From positions 1 to 32,379 of the forward strand of contig JANNRP010000356.1 in assembly GCA_031401535.1 (NCBI GenBank): 32,379 bases of DNA. The letters run 5' to 3'. Shown piece after piece: positions 8,573 through 16,659 of this stretch. The position numbers and the translations under genes are program-made. Position 1 is the stretch's first letter. Every line of letters starts with the position of its first letter. This DNA comes from JAKFWF01 sp031401535. Its GTDB lineage: Bacteria; Pseudomonadota; Alphaproteobacteria; Rhizobiales; Hyphomicrobiaceae. The notes beneath the pieces were generated by a model. That model worked only from the letters and a program-made list of their open reading frames with translations. It was not told the origin of the DNA and searched no databases.

Positions 8573-8595
8573 AAATTGTATCGCGTTTACAATTT
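8573..8595. repeat. AT-rich inverted repeat in the miaB upstream region
   Basis: AAATTGTA (8573-8580) and TACAATTT (8588-8595) are perfect 8-base inverted arms around a 7-base spacer. There is no T tract after it, so it does not look like an intrinsic terminator; it resembles an operator. It lies between the hydroxyacid dehydrogenase stop and the miaB start. Confidence 0.4.
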
Positions 8596-8631
8596 GCTGC
8601 ATCGCAACAATTTTGTTATGCTCTGTCGTAG

Positions 8632-8661
8632 CCAAGCTGGAATAACCTTCTGACAGCTTGG
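8632..8661 (+). promoter_or_regulatory. Stem-loop in the miaB leader
   Basis: CCAAGCTG (8632-8639) pairs perfectly with CAGCTTGG (8654-8661) around a 14-base loop, ending 28 bases before the miaB ATG. No T run follows, so it is more likely an mRNA leader hairpin or operator than a terminator. Confidence 0.4.
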
Positions 8662-8689
8662 TGCGGTGGGGCGTCGCCCGGGGGCAAGC

Positions 8690-10033
8690 ATGAGTTCGGC
8701 AAGCAAGGTGTTCGTCAAGACGTTCGGTTGCCAAATGAACGTCTATGACAGCGAACGCATGGTCGAGGCCTTGGCACCATCCGGCTTCGTCGAAACGACG
8801 GAGATGGCCGACGCCGATCTGATCGTTCTGAACACCTGCCATATCCGTGAGAAAGCTGCCGAGAAAGTCTATTCGGATCTCGGGCGAATCCGCGATCTTA
8901 AGCTGGAACGCCAAGCCAACGGACGCCAGACCCTGGTGACGGTTGCCGGCTGTGTGGCGCAGGCCGAGGGGGCCGAGATATCGCGGCGTGCGCCGGTCGT
9001 GGATCTGGTGGTTGGGCCGCAAAGCTACCATCGGTTGCCTGAACTGATCCGGCAAATCGGAATCGACGGACGCCGTGTCGTTGAGACCGCATTCCCAGAT
9101 GAAGATAAGTTCGTGAAATTGCCGAAACGAGCGGGCCAGCGTACAGCGGCTGCATTTCTCACCGTGCAGGAAGGATGCGATAAATTCTGCACATTTTGCG
9201 TCGTGCCGTACACGCGCGGCATGGAATTTTCGCGCCCGGTCAGTGATCTCGTTGTCGAAGCGCAATCGTTGGCTGAACACGGCGTGCGTGAATTGACGCT
9301 GCTCGGACAGAATGTCAACAGTTATCATGGCATCGGTCCTGACGGGCAGCCATGGTCGTTGGCCCGCCTGCTCGCGCGTCTGAGCGAGTTGCCAGGATTG
9401 GAGCGGCTGCGGTACGTGACGAGCCATCCGCGCGATATGACAGATGATTTGATTGCCGCTCATCGCGACCTGGGTAAGTTGATGCCGTACCTGCATTTGC
9501 CGGTGCAAGCAGGCGCGGATCGGATGTTGGCGGCAATGAACCGCAAACACACAGCCGACGACTATCGCCGCATTGTTGCCAGGGTCCGCGATGCGCGCCC
9601 TGACATCGCGCTCTCGACCGATATTATCGTTGGCTTTCCCGGTGAAACGGCGGCCGAGTTCCAGGCAACGCTCGATCTCGTTTCCGAAATCGGCTTTGCC
9701 CAGGCGTACTCGTTCAAATACAGCATCCGTCCGGGCACGCCAGCGGCGTCAATCGAGGATCAGGTTCCGGAAATAGTGAAGACGGAGCGGTTGCTGCAAC
9801 TTCAGGACCTGCTGGAGCGGCAGCAAAGGTCATTCAACGCCGATTGTGTCGGGCGCGTGTTGCCTGTGCTTTTCGAACGTCAGGGAAAGCGCGAGGGGCA
9901 TTTGGTCGGGCGCACGCCCTATCTGCAACTGGTACATGCCGAGGCCACGGCAACGTCTGTCGGCCATATCCTGCCGGTTGCGATCGCTGGGTCGACGCGC
10001 AATAGCCTTACCGGCGTCGTGCAAGCGGCTTGA
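8690..10033 (+). CDS. miaB: tRNA-2-methylthio-N6-dimethylallyladenosine synthase MiaB
   Basis: Radical-SAM methylthiotransferase that adds the 2-methylthio group to i6A37 in tRNAs reading UNN codons. The 447-residue protein has the N-terminal UPF0004 domain binding one [4Fe-4S] cluster (Cys14 in FGCQMNVYDSE, Cys50, Cys88), a radical SAM core with Cys163, Cys167 and Cys170 (GCDKFCTFC), and a C-terminal TRAM domain (about 375-440). The start at ATG 8690 is preceded by GGGGG; a GTG at 8666 in the same frame would add eight residues. It is the first gene of the conserved miaB-phoH-ybeY-corC-lnt cluster and ends 102 bases before phoH. Confidence 0.95.
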   Translation: MSSASKVFVKTFGCQMNVYDSERMVEALAPSGFVETTEMADADLIVLNTCHIREKAAEKVYSDLGRIRDLKLERQANGRQTLVTVAGCVAQAEGAEISRRAPVVDLVVGPQSYHRLPELIRQIGIDGRRVVETAFPDEDKFVKLPKRAGQRTAAAFLTVQEGCDKFCTFCVVPYTRGMEFSRPVSDLVVEAQSLAEHGVRELTLLGQNVNSYHGIGPDGQPWSLARLLARLSELPGLERLRYVTSHPRDMTDDLIAAHRDLGKLMPYLHLPVQAGADRMLAAMNRKHTADDYRRIVARVRDARPDIALSTDIIVGFPGETAAEFQATLDLVSEIGFAQAYSFKYSIRPGTPAASIEDQVPEIVKTERLLQLQDLLERQQRSFNADCVGRVLPVLFERQGKREGHLVGRTPYLQLVHAEATATSVGHILPVAIAGSTRNSLTGVVQAA

Positions 10034-10135
10034 GGGGGAATCAAGTTATTGTTGAACGGCCCAAGGCTGTCATCGCTCTGCTGTGCGCGGCGTGCTAGAT
10101 AATCATTTCGAACATCGCCCACCGGAGCCCAAGCA

Positions 10136-11191
10136 TTGGCAAACAACCGCGGTCCATCCGCACCAGGAGCTGGCCGAGCCGCTAAGACCGGCCTCGCCAA
10201 AGTGAGTGCGCCCAAGACGGGAGCCGTGAAATCAAGTTCCGCGAAAATGCGTGCGGTGGTGCCGTTTGAGGACAATCGGCATTTGCCGCGTTTGCTCGGC
10301 GAACACGATGCGCACTTGGCTCTGCTGGAAGACCGGCTAGGTATTGAAGCACAGGCCCATGGCAACGTCATTACATTGGCCGGATCGCAGGCGTCTATCG
10401 ATATTGCCCGCAGCGTACTCGAAAAACTCTACAGCCGGATTGCAAAGGGCGAGGATGTCGGTCCCGGAGATTTTGACGGACTGATACGCCACTCTGGCGA
10501 CGCAACCGAGGATACGTCTGATGGCCGCGCACAGGTTGCGACACGCCGCAAGACAATCATCGCACGTACGCCGGCACAAAGCACCTACATGCGCGCGATC
10601 GATCAAATCGACCTCGTATTCGGCATTGGCCCTGCCGGTACGGGCAAGACTTATATCGCTGTAGCCTATGCCGCCCATTGCCTGGAACGCGGCCTCGTCG
10701 AGCGCATCATTCTGTCCCGACCTGCGGTCGAAGCTGGTGAACGGCTGGGCTTCTTGCCGGGCGACATGCGTGACAAGGTCGACCCCTATTTGCGCCCGCT
10801 TTATGACGCGTTGTATGATGTGTTACCGCCCGAAAAGGTCGAACGCGACCTAGAGGCCGGCATTATTGAGATTGCGCCACTGGCGTTCATGCGCGGACGT
10901 ACGCTTGCCAATGCCTTCGTCATTCTTGACGAGGCTCAAAACACGACAAGCATGCAGATGAAGATGTTCCTGACCCGTCTTGGCGAAGGATCAAAGATGG
11001 TTGTCACGGGTGATCCGAGCCAGATCGATTTGCCGCCCGGCCAGAAATCCGGCCTTGAGGAAGCAGTGGCCCTGCTGGACGGCGTGCCGGATATTGCGGC
11101 TATTCGATTCAAGGCACAGGATATCGTGCGGCGCGACCTCGTCGCCCGCATCGTGGAAGCATACGAACGCGTAGATCCCAAGAAAAGCTGA
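10136..11191 (+). CDS. phoH: PhoH-like ATPase (PhoH/YbeZ), probable TTG start
   Basis: Cytosolic P-loop NTPase that works with YbeY in RNA metabolism; its biochemical activity is not well defined. The 351-residue product has a KH-like N-terminal part (about 45-135), then Walker A GPAGTGKT (165-172) and Walker B VILDEAQNT (262-270), followed by the SKMVVTGDPSQ element. The first 38 residues are rich in Ala, Ser, Lys and Gly and look disordered. The frame has no upstream ATG; TTG 10136 has CGGAG about eight bases ahead, while the first ATG is at 10247 (residue 38) and has no clear ribosome binding site. The stop overlaps the ybeY start by one base (TGATG). Confidence 0.93.
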   Translation: MANNRGPSAPGAGRAAKTGLAKVSAPKTGAVKSSSAKMRAVVPFEDNRHLPRLLGEHDAHLALLEDRLGIEAQAHGNVITLAGSQASIDIARSVLEKLYSRIAKGEDVGPGDFDGLIRHSGDATEDTSDGRAQVATRRKTIIARTPAQSTYMRAIDQIDLVFGIGPAGTGKTYIAVAYAAHCLERGLVERIILSRPAVEAGERLGFLPGDMRDKVDPYLRPLYDALYDVLPPEKVERDLEAGIIEIAPLAFMRGRTLANAFVILDEAQNTTSMQMKMFLTRLGEGSKMVVTGDPSQIDLPPGQKSGLEEAVALLDGVPDIAAIRFKAQDIVRRDLVARIVEAYERVDPKKS

Positions 11192-11805
11192 TGAGACCAA
11201 CGTCGAAGTTTGCAGCGCCACCCTCCTTGCAATCCAGCGACGAGGCAGCGGCACTTACATCGGAGCCTCCTATAGGTCAGCCGCTTTCGAGCGGATTGTC
11301 GATCGATGTTGTTGAGGAAGCGGGCGATTGGGCCACGTTCGGTACAATGGATGCGCTTTTGGCGCCGCTGATCGCGGCGGTGAATGGGCATCCAGCCTTA
11401 CAGTCCCACTGGCCAGCCGAGGTCTGTCTGGCGCTCGGCGACGATCAGTTCGTTCGTAACCTCAATCGAGATTTTCGGCAGGTCGACAAGCCGACTAACG
11501 TGCTGTCGTTTCCTGCACCAGAGATTCCGGTTGTCATGGAGGGCGATGCGTGTGTCCGGCCGATGGGTGATATTGTGCTCGCGCTGGAGACTGTCCTACG
11601 TGAGGCCCGCGAGCAGGAACTAGCGCCGGTCGATCATGTGCGCCACTTGGTTTTGCACGGCCTTCTACACCTTGCTGGTTACGACCATGACACAGACGTG
11701 AAGGCGCAGGTCATGGAGGCCCTTGAAATCGAAATTCTAGCGCAGATCGGCATAGCCAATCCGTATACACAAGAGCTCATCTCGGCGACGAAGGTGCGGC
11801 TGTGA
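11191..11805 (+). CDS. ybeY: Endoribonuclease YbeY (rRNA maturation/quality control)
   Basis: Zinc-dependent single-strand endoribonuclease needed for 16S rRNA 3'-end maturation and ribosome quality control. The 204-residue product carries the metal site HGLLHLAGYDH with His156, His160 and His166, and the conserved NxxFRxxxxPTNVLSF block at about 92-107. The first 35 residues (Pro/Ser/Ala-rich) are longer than in typical YbeY and are probably disordered, or the true start lies further in. ATG 11191 overlaps the phoH stop; the next gene starts inside the ybeY stop (GTGA overlap), so phoH, ybeY and corC are translationally linked. Confidence 0.93.
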   Translation: MRPTSKFAAPPSLQSSDEAAALTSEPPIGQPLSSGLSIDVVEEAGDWATFGTMDALLAPLIAAVNGHPALQSHWPAEVCLALGDDQFVRNLNRDFRQVDKPTNVLSFPAPEIPVVMEGDACVRPMGDIVLALETVLREAREQELAPVDHVRHLVLHGLLHLAGYDHDTDVKAQVMEALEIEILAQIGIANPYTQELISATKVRL

Positions 11806-12866
11806 GCAGCGATCAGAGCAAACCGCAGAGCCGTCCTTCGATATTGAGTCCGGCGGATGGGAGTGCGGCGACTGGACCGGTCGCGCCATCTAGCCGTGGC
11901 TGGCTTGCTGGCTTGCGCGCACGGCTCGGATTGCCGAACGGCCCGAGTTTGCGTGAAACGCTCGAGGATGCGCTCAACGCCGAGCATAATACGCCGACCG
12001 CATTCAGCGTTGAAGAGCGTGGAATGCTGCTGCGACTGCTCCGATTTGGTGCACTGCGGGTCGAGGACGTGATGGTGCCGCGGGCAGATATCATTTCTGC
12101 CGAAGAAGGCGAGCCGTTGGGAGATGTCTTGCGCATTTTTGAAGATGCAGGCGTCAGCCGCGTGCCGCTATTCCATGAAACGCTCGATGACCCGCGCGGC
12201 ATGCTCCATATCAAGGATCTGCTGCGCTGGATGATGGGCGAAGCTGCTGGTGGCGGTCCCCAGCTGGCATCACAATCAGGTGAGGCTCAGTCGCACCGCC
12301 CGGACCTCGGGCGGGTCGATTTGACCCGGCCGATCGCATCCGCGAAGCTGCGTCGACCGGCGCTTTATGTGCCGCCGTCGATGCCGGCCATGAATCTACT
12401 CATTCGAATGCAGTCGACGCGCATTCACATGGCCCTGGTCGTGGACGAATATGGCGGCACCGATGGGCTGATCACGATCGAGGATCTGGTCGAGCAGATC
12501 GTTGGCGATATTGAAGATGAGCATGACGAACTTGAGGATGCCCATATCACGCGTGACCCTAAACTCGGGTTGATCGCCTCGGCGCGGACTCCCGTCAAGG
12601 AACTGGAGGCTCACCTCAATCTGAAATTACTGACGGTCGATGAAGAGGCTGCGATCGACACGCTCGGCGGGCTTGTGTTCACGTTGGTTGGTCGGATACC
12701 TGCCCGTGGCGAGATCGTATCGCATGCGGCCGGGATCGAGTTTGAGGTGCTCGACGCTGATCCGCGTCGCGTGAAGCGATTGAAAATTACCGATAAGCGT
12801 GCAGCCTACGATATCAACCCAACCGGTACGGGCGAGAACAGAGCATCCGCTCCGTCGTCGAAATGA
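11802..12866 (+). CDS. corC: CBS-domain hemolysin/CorC family protein, GTG start
   Basis: Soluble CorC/HlyC-type protein without the DUF21 membrane domain, placed between ybeY and lnt as in most Proteobacteria. The 354-residue product has two CBS domains (about 88-155 starting at VEDVMVPRADI, and about 170-255 with the ALVVDEYGGTDGLIT motif) and a C-terminal CorC_HlyC domain (about 270-340). CorC homologues are linked to Mg/Co efflux, but direct proof is limited; adenylate binding by the CBS pair is typical. GTG 11802 overlaps the ybeY stop by four bases. A 30-residue low-complexity head precedes the folded part. Its own stop overlaps the lnt ATG (ATGA). Confidence 0.9.
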   Translation: MSSDQSKPQSRPSILSPADGSAATGPVAPSSRGWLAGLRARLGLPNGPSLRETLEDALNAEHNTPTAFSVEERGMLLRLLRFGALRVEDVMVPRADIISAEEGEPLGDVLRIFEDAGVSRVPLFHETLDDPRGMLHIKDLLRWMMGEAAGGGPQLASQSGEAQSHRPDLGRVDLTRPIASAKLRRPALYVPPSMPAMNLLIRMQSTRIHMALVVDEYGGTDGLITIEDLVEQIVGDIEDEHDELEDAHITRDPKLGLIASARTPVKELEAHLNLKLLTVDEEAAIDTLGGLVFTLVGRIPARGEIVSHAAGIEFEVLDADPRRVKRLKITDKRAAYDINPTGTGENRASAPSSK

Positions 12867-14563
12867 GCCCGATATTTGGAGCGACGGCAAGCTGGGCCGG
12901 GCAACATATCTCCACTGGACTTGGATCACTCGCAGGCTTCTGCAAGACCCTCGGAACCAGAGGCAGAGCGCTGATAGCGTGCATCGCTGGTGGCGTATCC
13001 GTGCTTGCCATGGCCCCATTTTTCCTGTCGCCCGTACTGTTTGTCGTGTTGCCGGTGCTGGTCTGGCTGATCGATGGCGCAAGGCGCACCGAGGGTGGGA
13101 ACCGATCTATCGCTGCGGCGACGTTTGCTGTCGGCTGGTGGTTCGGCTTCGGCTATTTTCTGTGCGGGTTGTTTTGGATCGCCGAAGCATTTCTGGTCGA
13201 GGCCGAGCGTTTTTTGTGGGCTCTTCCGTTTGCAGTCACATTGCTGCCGGCAGGCCTTGCATTATTTTTCGGGGTGGCAACGGCTGTTGCCGCCAGGATA
13301 TCCCGGCCGGGAGCTGAACTCGTCGTTGCATTGGCGTTGACGCTGTCGGCAGCCGAGTGGCTACGTGGGCACGTGCTGACGGGTTTTCCCTGGAATACGC
13401 TTGGCTATGCGCTGACCTATCCGCTGCAACTCATGCAGTCGGCTGCACTGATTGGCATCTACGGTCTGACGCTGCTTACGGTGTTGATTTTTGCATTGCC
13501 GGCCGTGCTTTGGGTTGATGCCGGGGCACGGACAACGGCGCGGCGAGGACGCCAGATGGCTGTGGCGGTTGCAATCGTACCGCTGCTTATGATGACCGGA
13601 TTTGGTGTCGTTCGGTTGTCGGTCATCCCCGACAAGATGGTCGATGGCGTCCGGTTCCGCATCGTGCAGCCTAGTATCGTGCAACGTGAAAAATGGCGAC
13701 CGGAGAACCAAAGGCGCATCTTCTTCGACCATATCGATTTGTCGAACCGCGATGCGACAGGCGCTGCGGTCGGTCTGGCTGGCGTCACGCACATCATTTG
13801 GCCCGAGGCAGCCATGCCATTTCGGCCCCTCGAGAGCGAAGACGCGCGCGCTGCAATCGGCCAAATGTTACCGCCCAACACCTATCTGATTTCGGGTGGG
13901 TTACGGGTCGTCAATGTCCCAGCTACCGCTGCCGGTACGTTGCCGGGATTGGAAGCTCGAAACAGCTTGATGGTGTTTGGTGCTGGCGGCGAGGCCGTGG
14001 CCATTTATGACAAAATCCATCTCGTTCCATTCGGCGAGTATCTGCCGTTCAAGACCATTCTGGAGAGAATTGGCCTCGAACAGCTCACGCGTCAGCGCGG
14101 TGGGTTCGGCATCGGCGCGACGCCCCGCCCCTTGCTCGCGATTCCAGGGTTGCCACCGACGGGTCCTTTGATCTGTTACGAGGCCATTTTTCCAGGTGCG
14201 ATCGTTCAGGGCAGCGAGCGGCCGAGTGTTCTTATTAATCTCACGAACGACGGTTGGTTTGGCAATACGACCGGACCGCGCCAGCATCTGCATCAGGTAC
14301 GCGTACGCGCCGTCGAGGAGGGGCTGCCGGTCATTCGTGCGGCCAACAATGGGATCTCTGCCGTAATTGCTCCTTCGGGACGTATCACGGCACGACTTGA
14401 CCTAAATGAACGTGGCGCGATTGATGCCGAATTGCCACACGCAATAGGTTCTCCGCCCTACGCGCTGTTGGGTGATTTTGGCTTCCTTGTCGGTTGGGTG
14501 GCCTGTGCCGTGGCACTTTTTATGTTGCGTCGTACAAATTATAGATCTCGCACTGCACAATAG
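12863..14563 (+). CDS. lnt: Apolipoprotein N-acyltransferase Lnt
   Basis: Inner-membrane enzyme that transfers an acyl chain from phospholipid to the N-terminal cysteine of lipoproteins. The 566-residue product has about six to seven hydrophobic helices in the first 255 residues, then a nitrilase-like periplasmic domain with the Glu-Lys-Cys triad: Glu315 in WPEAAMPF, Lys384 in YDKIHLVPFGEYLPF and Cys438 in ICYEAIFPG, followed by NLTNDGWFGNT. A last hydrophobic helix lies at about 540-556. The ATG at 12863 overlaps the corC stop, but the first 35 residues are not hydrophobic and a start nearer the first helix is possible. It ends the co-directional miaB-lnt cluster. Confidence 0.94.
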   Translation: MSPIFGATASWAGQHISTGLGSLAGFCKTLGTRGRALIACIAGGVSVLAMAPFFLSPVLFVVLPVLVWLIDGARRTEGGNRSIAAATFAVGWWFGFGYFLCGLFWIAEAFLVEAERFLWALPFAVTLLPAGLALFFGVATAVAARISRPGAELVVALALTLSAAEWLRGHVLTGFPWNTLGYALTYPLQLMQSAALIGIYGLTLLTVLIFALPAVLWVDAGARTTARRGRQMAVAVAIVPLLMMTGFGVVRLSVIPDKMVDGVRFRIVQPSIVQREKWRPENQRRIFFDHIDLSNRDATGAAVGLAGVTHIIWPEAAMPFRPLESEDARAAIGQMLPPNTYLISGGLRVVNVPATAAGTLPGLEARNSLMVFGAGGEAVAIYDKIHLVPFGEYLPFKTILERIGLEQLTRQRGGFGIGATPRPLLAIPGLPPTGPLICYEAIFPGAIVQGSERPSVLINLTNDGWFGNTTGPRQHLHQVRVRAVEEGLPVIRAANNGISAVIAPSGRITARLDLNERGAIDAELPHAIGSPPYALLGDFGFLVGWVACAVALFMLRRTNYRSRTAQ

Positions 14564-14600
14564 TGCATTCGTGCTGCGCATCAATTTCGTCACTGTGCTG

Positions 14601-14629
14601 TTGACGCACCTGTGACGGAGACCTAGGAA
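14601..14629 (+). promoter_or_regulatory. Possible promoter of the XRE regulator gene
   Basis: TTGACG (14601-14606) is followed after 17 bases by TAGGAA (14624-14629). The -35 matches the consensus at five of six positions, the -10 at only three. It sits 41 bases ahead of the regulator ATG, and flanking CGTCAC/GTGACG arms may be an operator. Confidence 0.3.
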
Positions 14630-14670
14630 ATGCTGACAGAAGCGCCAACAGCCACACGGCCGCACAGCGT

Positions 14671-15177
14671 ATGAGTTCTGCAATGACTGAGGCCGACGTG
14701 ACATCTTCCGATGGCGACGATAAAGGCTCTCGCCGCGCCAACCCGGTGGATGTGCATGTTGGTAGTCGCGTGCGGTTACGCCGCATGTTGCTGGGCATGA
14801 GCCAGGAACGTCTGGGCGAAAAGCTCGGTCTGACTTTCCAGCAGGTGCAGAAGTATGAGAAAGGCGTCAATCGGATTGGTGCCAGTCGACTTTTCGATTT
14901 GGCCAAGGTGCTAAGCGTCAGTGTTGGATTTTTTTACGAGAGTTTACCCGGCAACGGAGGTTCATCGACCAAGGCGGACGATGGAGCAGGCGCAGTGGGC
15001 TTCGCCGAATTGCCGTCTGAAAGCTATGTGGCGGATTTCCTTGGCAGTCGCGAAGGTCTGGAGTTGAACAAGGCTTTTGCTCGGATTTCTGATCCGAAAG
15101 TACGCCGCACGATCGTCGAGCTTGTGCGTTCGCTCGCAGGAGAGACCGGCAAAGGTGCCGACAATCCTAAGGCATGA
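14671..15177 (+). CDS. XRE/Cro-CI family regulator (PraR-like)
   Basis: The 168-residue product has an acidic/basic head of 25 residues and then a helix-turn-helix domain at about 27-82 (VGSRVRLRRMLLGMSQERLGE, conserved FQQVQKYEKG and NRIGASRLFDLAKVLSV). A C-terminal tail continues to 168 with a conserved RISDPKVRRTIVELVRSL segment. This layout is the widespread alphaproteobacterial XRE family that includes Rhizobium PraR, which affects biofilm and quorum responses; whether the function is the same here is inference. The lnt-XRE-metK neighbourhood supports vertical inheritance. An additional ATG at codon 5 (14683) could also be used. Confidence 0.85.
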   Translation: MSSAMTEADVTSSDGDDKGSRRANPVDVHVGSRVRLRRMLLGMSQERLGEKLGLTFQQVQKYEKGVNRIGASRLFDLAKVLSVSVGFFYESLPGNGGSSTKADDGAGAVGFAELPSESYVADFLGSREGLELNKAFARISDPKVRRTIVELVRSLAGETGKGADNPKA

Positions 15178-15214
15178 ACCTGCCACCTGGGTGTGCACTC
15201 AACTTGCCAGCGAC

Positions 15215-15243
15215 TTGACCCGCCGCCCAAAGGATATAAATAG
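15215..15243 (+). promoter_or_regulatory. Possible metK promoter
   Basis: TTGACC (15215-15220) matches five of six -35 positions. An AT-rich block GATATAAATAG (15233-15243) follows and contains TAAATA at 16-base spacing and the better hexamer TATAAA at only 14-base spacing. The block also lies in the loop of a CGCCGC/GCGGCG inverted repeat. Transcription would start about 35-45 bases before the metK initiation codon. Confidence 0.38.
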
Positions 15244-15293
15244 GCGCGGCGCTTAACCAATATACACGCGTCTCTTATCTGATGGGGTTCACT

Positions 15294-16586
15294 GTGGCAC
15301 GCCAGTCGTTTCTATTTACCAGTGAGTCGGTCTCCGAAGGCCATCCCGACAAGGTCGCAGACCAGATCTCCGATGCGATTCTGGATGCGTTCCTGGAGAA
15401 CGACCAGAAGCTCGGTATCGCCGACAACAGTTCGGTGAACACGCGGCTGGGCTGCGAAACCCTGGTTACCACCAACAAGGTCGTCATCGCCGGTGAAGGT
15501 CGCGGCCAGGCGCCTCTGTTCGAGAAATTCGCCAGCCATCAATTCGTCGGTCAGAACGAGTGGGTCGTCAATCGCGAGCTGATCACCAACATCGCTCGCG
15601 ATGTGATCAAGGACATAGGCTACGATCAGGTAGGATTCTCCCATCGCGGCGCAGAAGTCGAAGTTCTGCTGCACGGCCAGTCCGCCGACATCGCCATGGG
15701 CGTCGACGAGAAGCAGGGTGAGGAAGGCGCTGGCGATCAGGGCATGATGTTTGGTTTTGCCTGCACCGACAGCGAGACCTACGAGAAGGGCTCGTTCATG
15801 CCGGCCCCCATCTATTTCTCGCACAAGATTCTGAAGGTTCTCTCCGAGCAGCGCCGCTCGGGCAAGCTCGGCGACCTGCTGCCGGACGCCAAGAGCCAGG
15901 TCACCATCCGCTATGAGGGCGGCAAGGCCGTCGGCTGCGAGAAGGTGGTGGTCTCGACCCAGCACACCAAATCGAACGGCAAGGGCACCGACTACACACC
16001 GGAAATGGTCCGCGAAATGATCGGCGATGCCGTCACCTCGGCGCTACCCAAAGGTTGGATGCCGAAGAGTGGCGCCGATTTCCTCGTCAATCCAACCGGC
16101 AACTTCGTCGTTGGCGGTCCGGATGGCGACTGCGGTCTTACTGGCCGCAAGATTATCGTCGACACCTACGGCGGTTACGCGCCGCATGGCGGCGGTGCCT
16201 TCTCCGGCAAGGACCCGACCAAGGTCGACCGTTCGGCCGCTTATGCTGCCCGTTATCTCGCCAAGAACGTCGTTGCCGCCGGACTCGCTGAGCGCTGCAT
16301 GATCCAGGTCGCCTATGCCATCGGCCGCCCCGAGCCGATGTCTCTGCTGGTCGATACCCAGGGCAGCAGCAAGCACGGCTCCGAACTCGATACGCAGCTC
16401 GAGAAAGTTCTGGCCGAGCTATTCCCGATGCGCCCGACCAATATCCGCCGCAAGCTGCAACTCAACAAGCCGATTTACAAACGTACTGCTGCCTACGGAC
16501 ACTTTGGCCGTGCCCCTGAAAAAGACGGTGGCTTCTCGTGGGAGCGCACGGACCTTGCCGACGCCATCCGCAAAGCTGTTGGTTGA
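15294..16586 (+). CDS. metK: S-adenosylmethionine synthetase MetK
   Basis: Makes S-adenosylmethionine from methionine and ATP in the cytosol. All three domains are present: FLFTSESVSEGHPDK near the start, GAGDQGMMFGFA in the ATP site, and GGGAFSGKDPTKVDRSAAY in the C-terminal part. The product is 430 residues from GTG 15294. I prefer this start because GGGG lies six bases upstream and the resulting N-terminus (MARQSFLFTSES) is the family norm. The ATG at 15282, four codons earlier, has no purine-rich sequence ahead of it. Codon use is visibly more biased to C-ending codons than in the neighbours, as expected for a highly expressed gene. Regions such as VADQISDAILDAFLE and WMPKSGADFLVNPTG look unlike the MetK I recall from Bradyrhizobium. 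Confidence 0.94.
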   Translation: MARQSFLFTSESVSEGHPDKVADQISDAILDAFLENDQKLGIADNSSVNTRLGCETLVTTNKVVIAGEGRGQAPLFEKFASHQFVGQNEWVVNRELITNIARDVIKDIGYDQVGFSHRGAEVEVLLHGQSADIAMGVDEKQGEEGAGDQGMMFGFACTDSETYEKGSFMPAPIYFSHKILKVLSEQRRSGKLGDLLPDAKSQVTIRYEGGKAVGCEKVVVSTQHTKSNGKGTDYTPEMVREMIGDAVTSALPKGWMPKSGADFLVNPTGNFVVGGPDGDCGLTGRKIIVDTYGGYAPHGGGAFSGKDPTKVDRSAAYAARYLAKNVVAAGLAERCMIQVAYAIGRPEPMSLLVDTQGSSKHGSELDTQLEKVLAELFPMRPTNIRRKLQLNKPIYKRTAAYGHFGRAPEKDGGFSWERTDLADAIRKAVG

Positions 16587-16611
16587 GTTCCAGTCAGCAT
16601 TTTGATGTTCA

Positions 16612-16637
16612 AACGGCCGCGCTCGTTCGCGGCCGTT
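16612..16637 (+). terminator. Rho-independent terminator after metK
   Basis: AACGGCCGCG (16612-16621) and CGCGGCCGTT (16628-16637) form a perfect 10-base, GC-rich stem with a six-base loop, 26 bases after the metK stop. The following bases (GTCATTTCTT) are moderately T-rich. It ends 22 bases before the trmB start, so trmB must be transcribed by read-through or from a promoter overlapping this hairpin. Confidence 0.75.
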
Positions 16638-16659
16638 GTCATTTCTTGGTGGCCGCTCA

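Noticed and set aside
8228..9550. Long minus-strand frame of about 440 codons opposite the hydroxyacid dehydrogenase and miaB
   Set aside because: It is antisense to two well-supported genes, has no recognisable domain, and spans the intergenic region without its own signals; a GC-rich shadow frame.
15178..15281. SAM-responsive riboswitch ahead of metK
   Set aside because: The leader is short, lies mostly over the core promoter, and shows none of the conserved blocks I know for SAM-II, SAM/SAH or SAH elements.
15312..15965. Minus-strand frame of about 217 codons inside metK
   Set aside because: Mirror of the strongly biased metK codons; no independent support.
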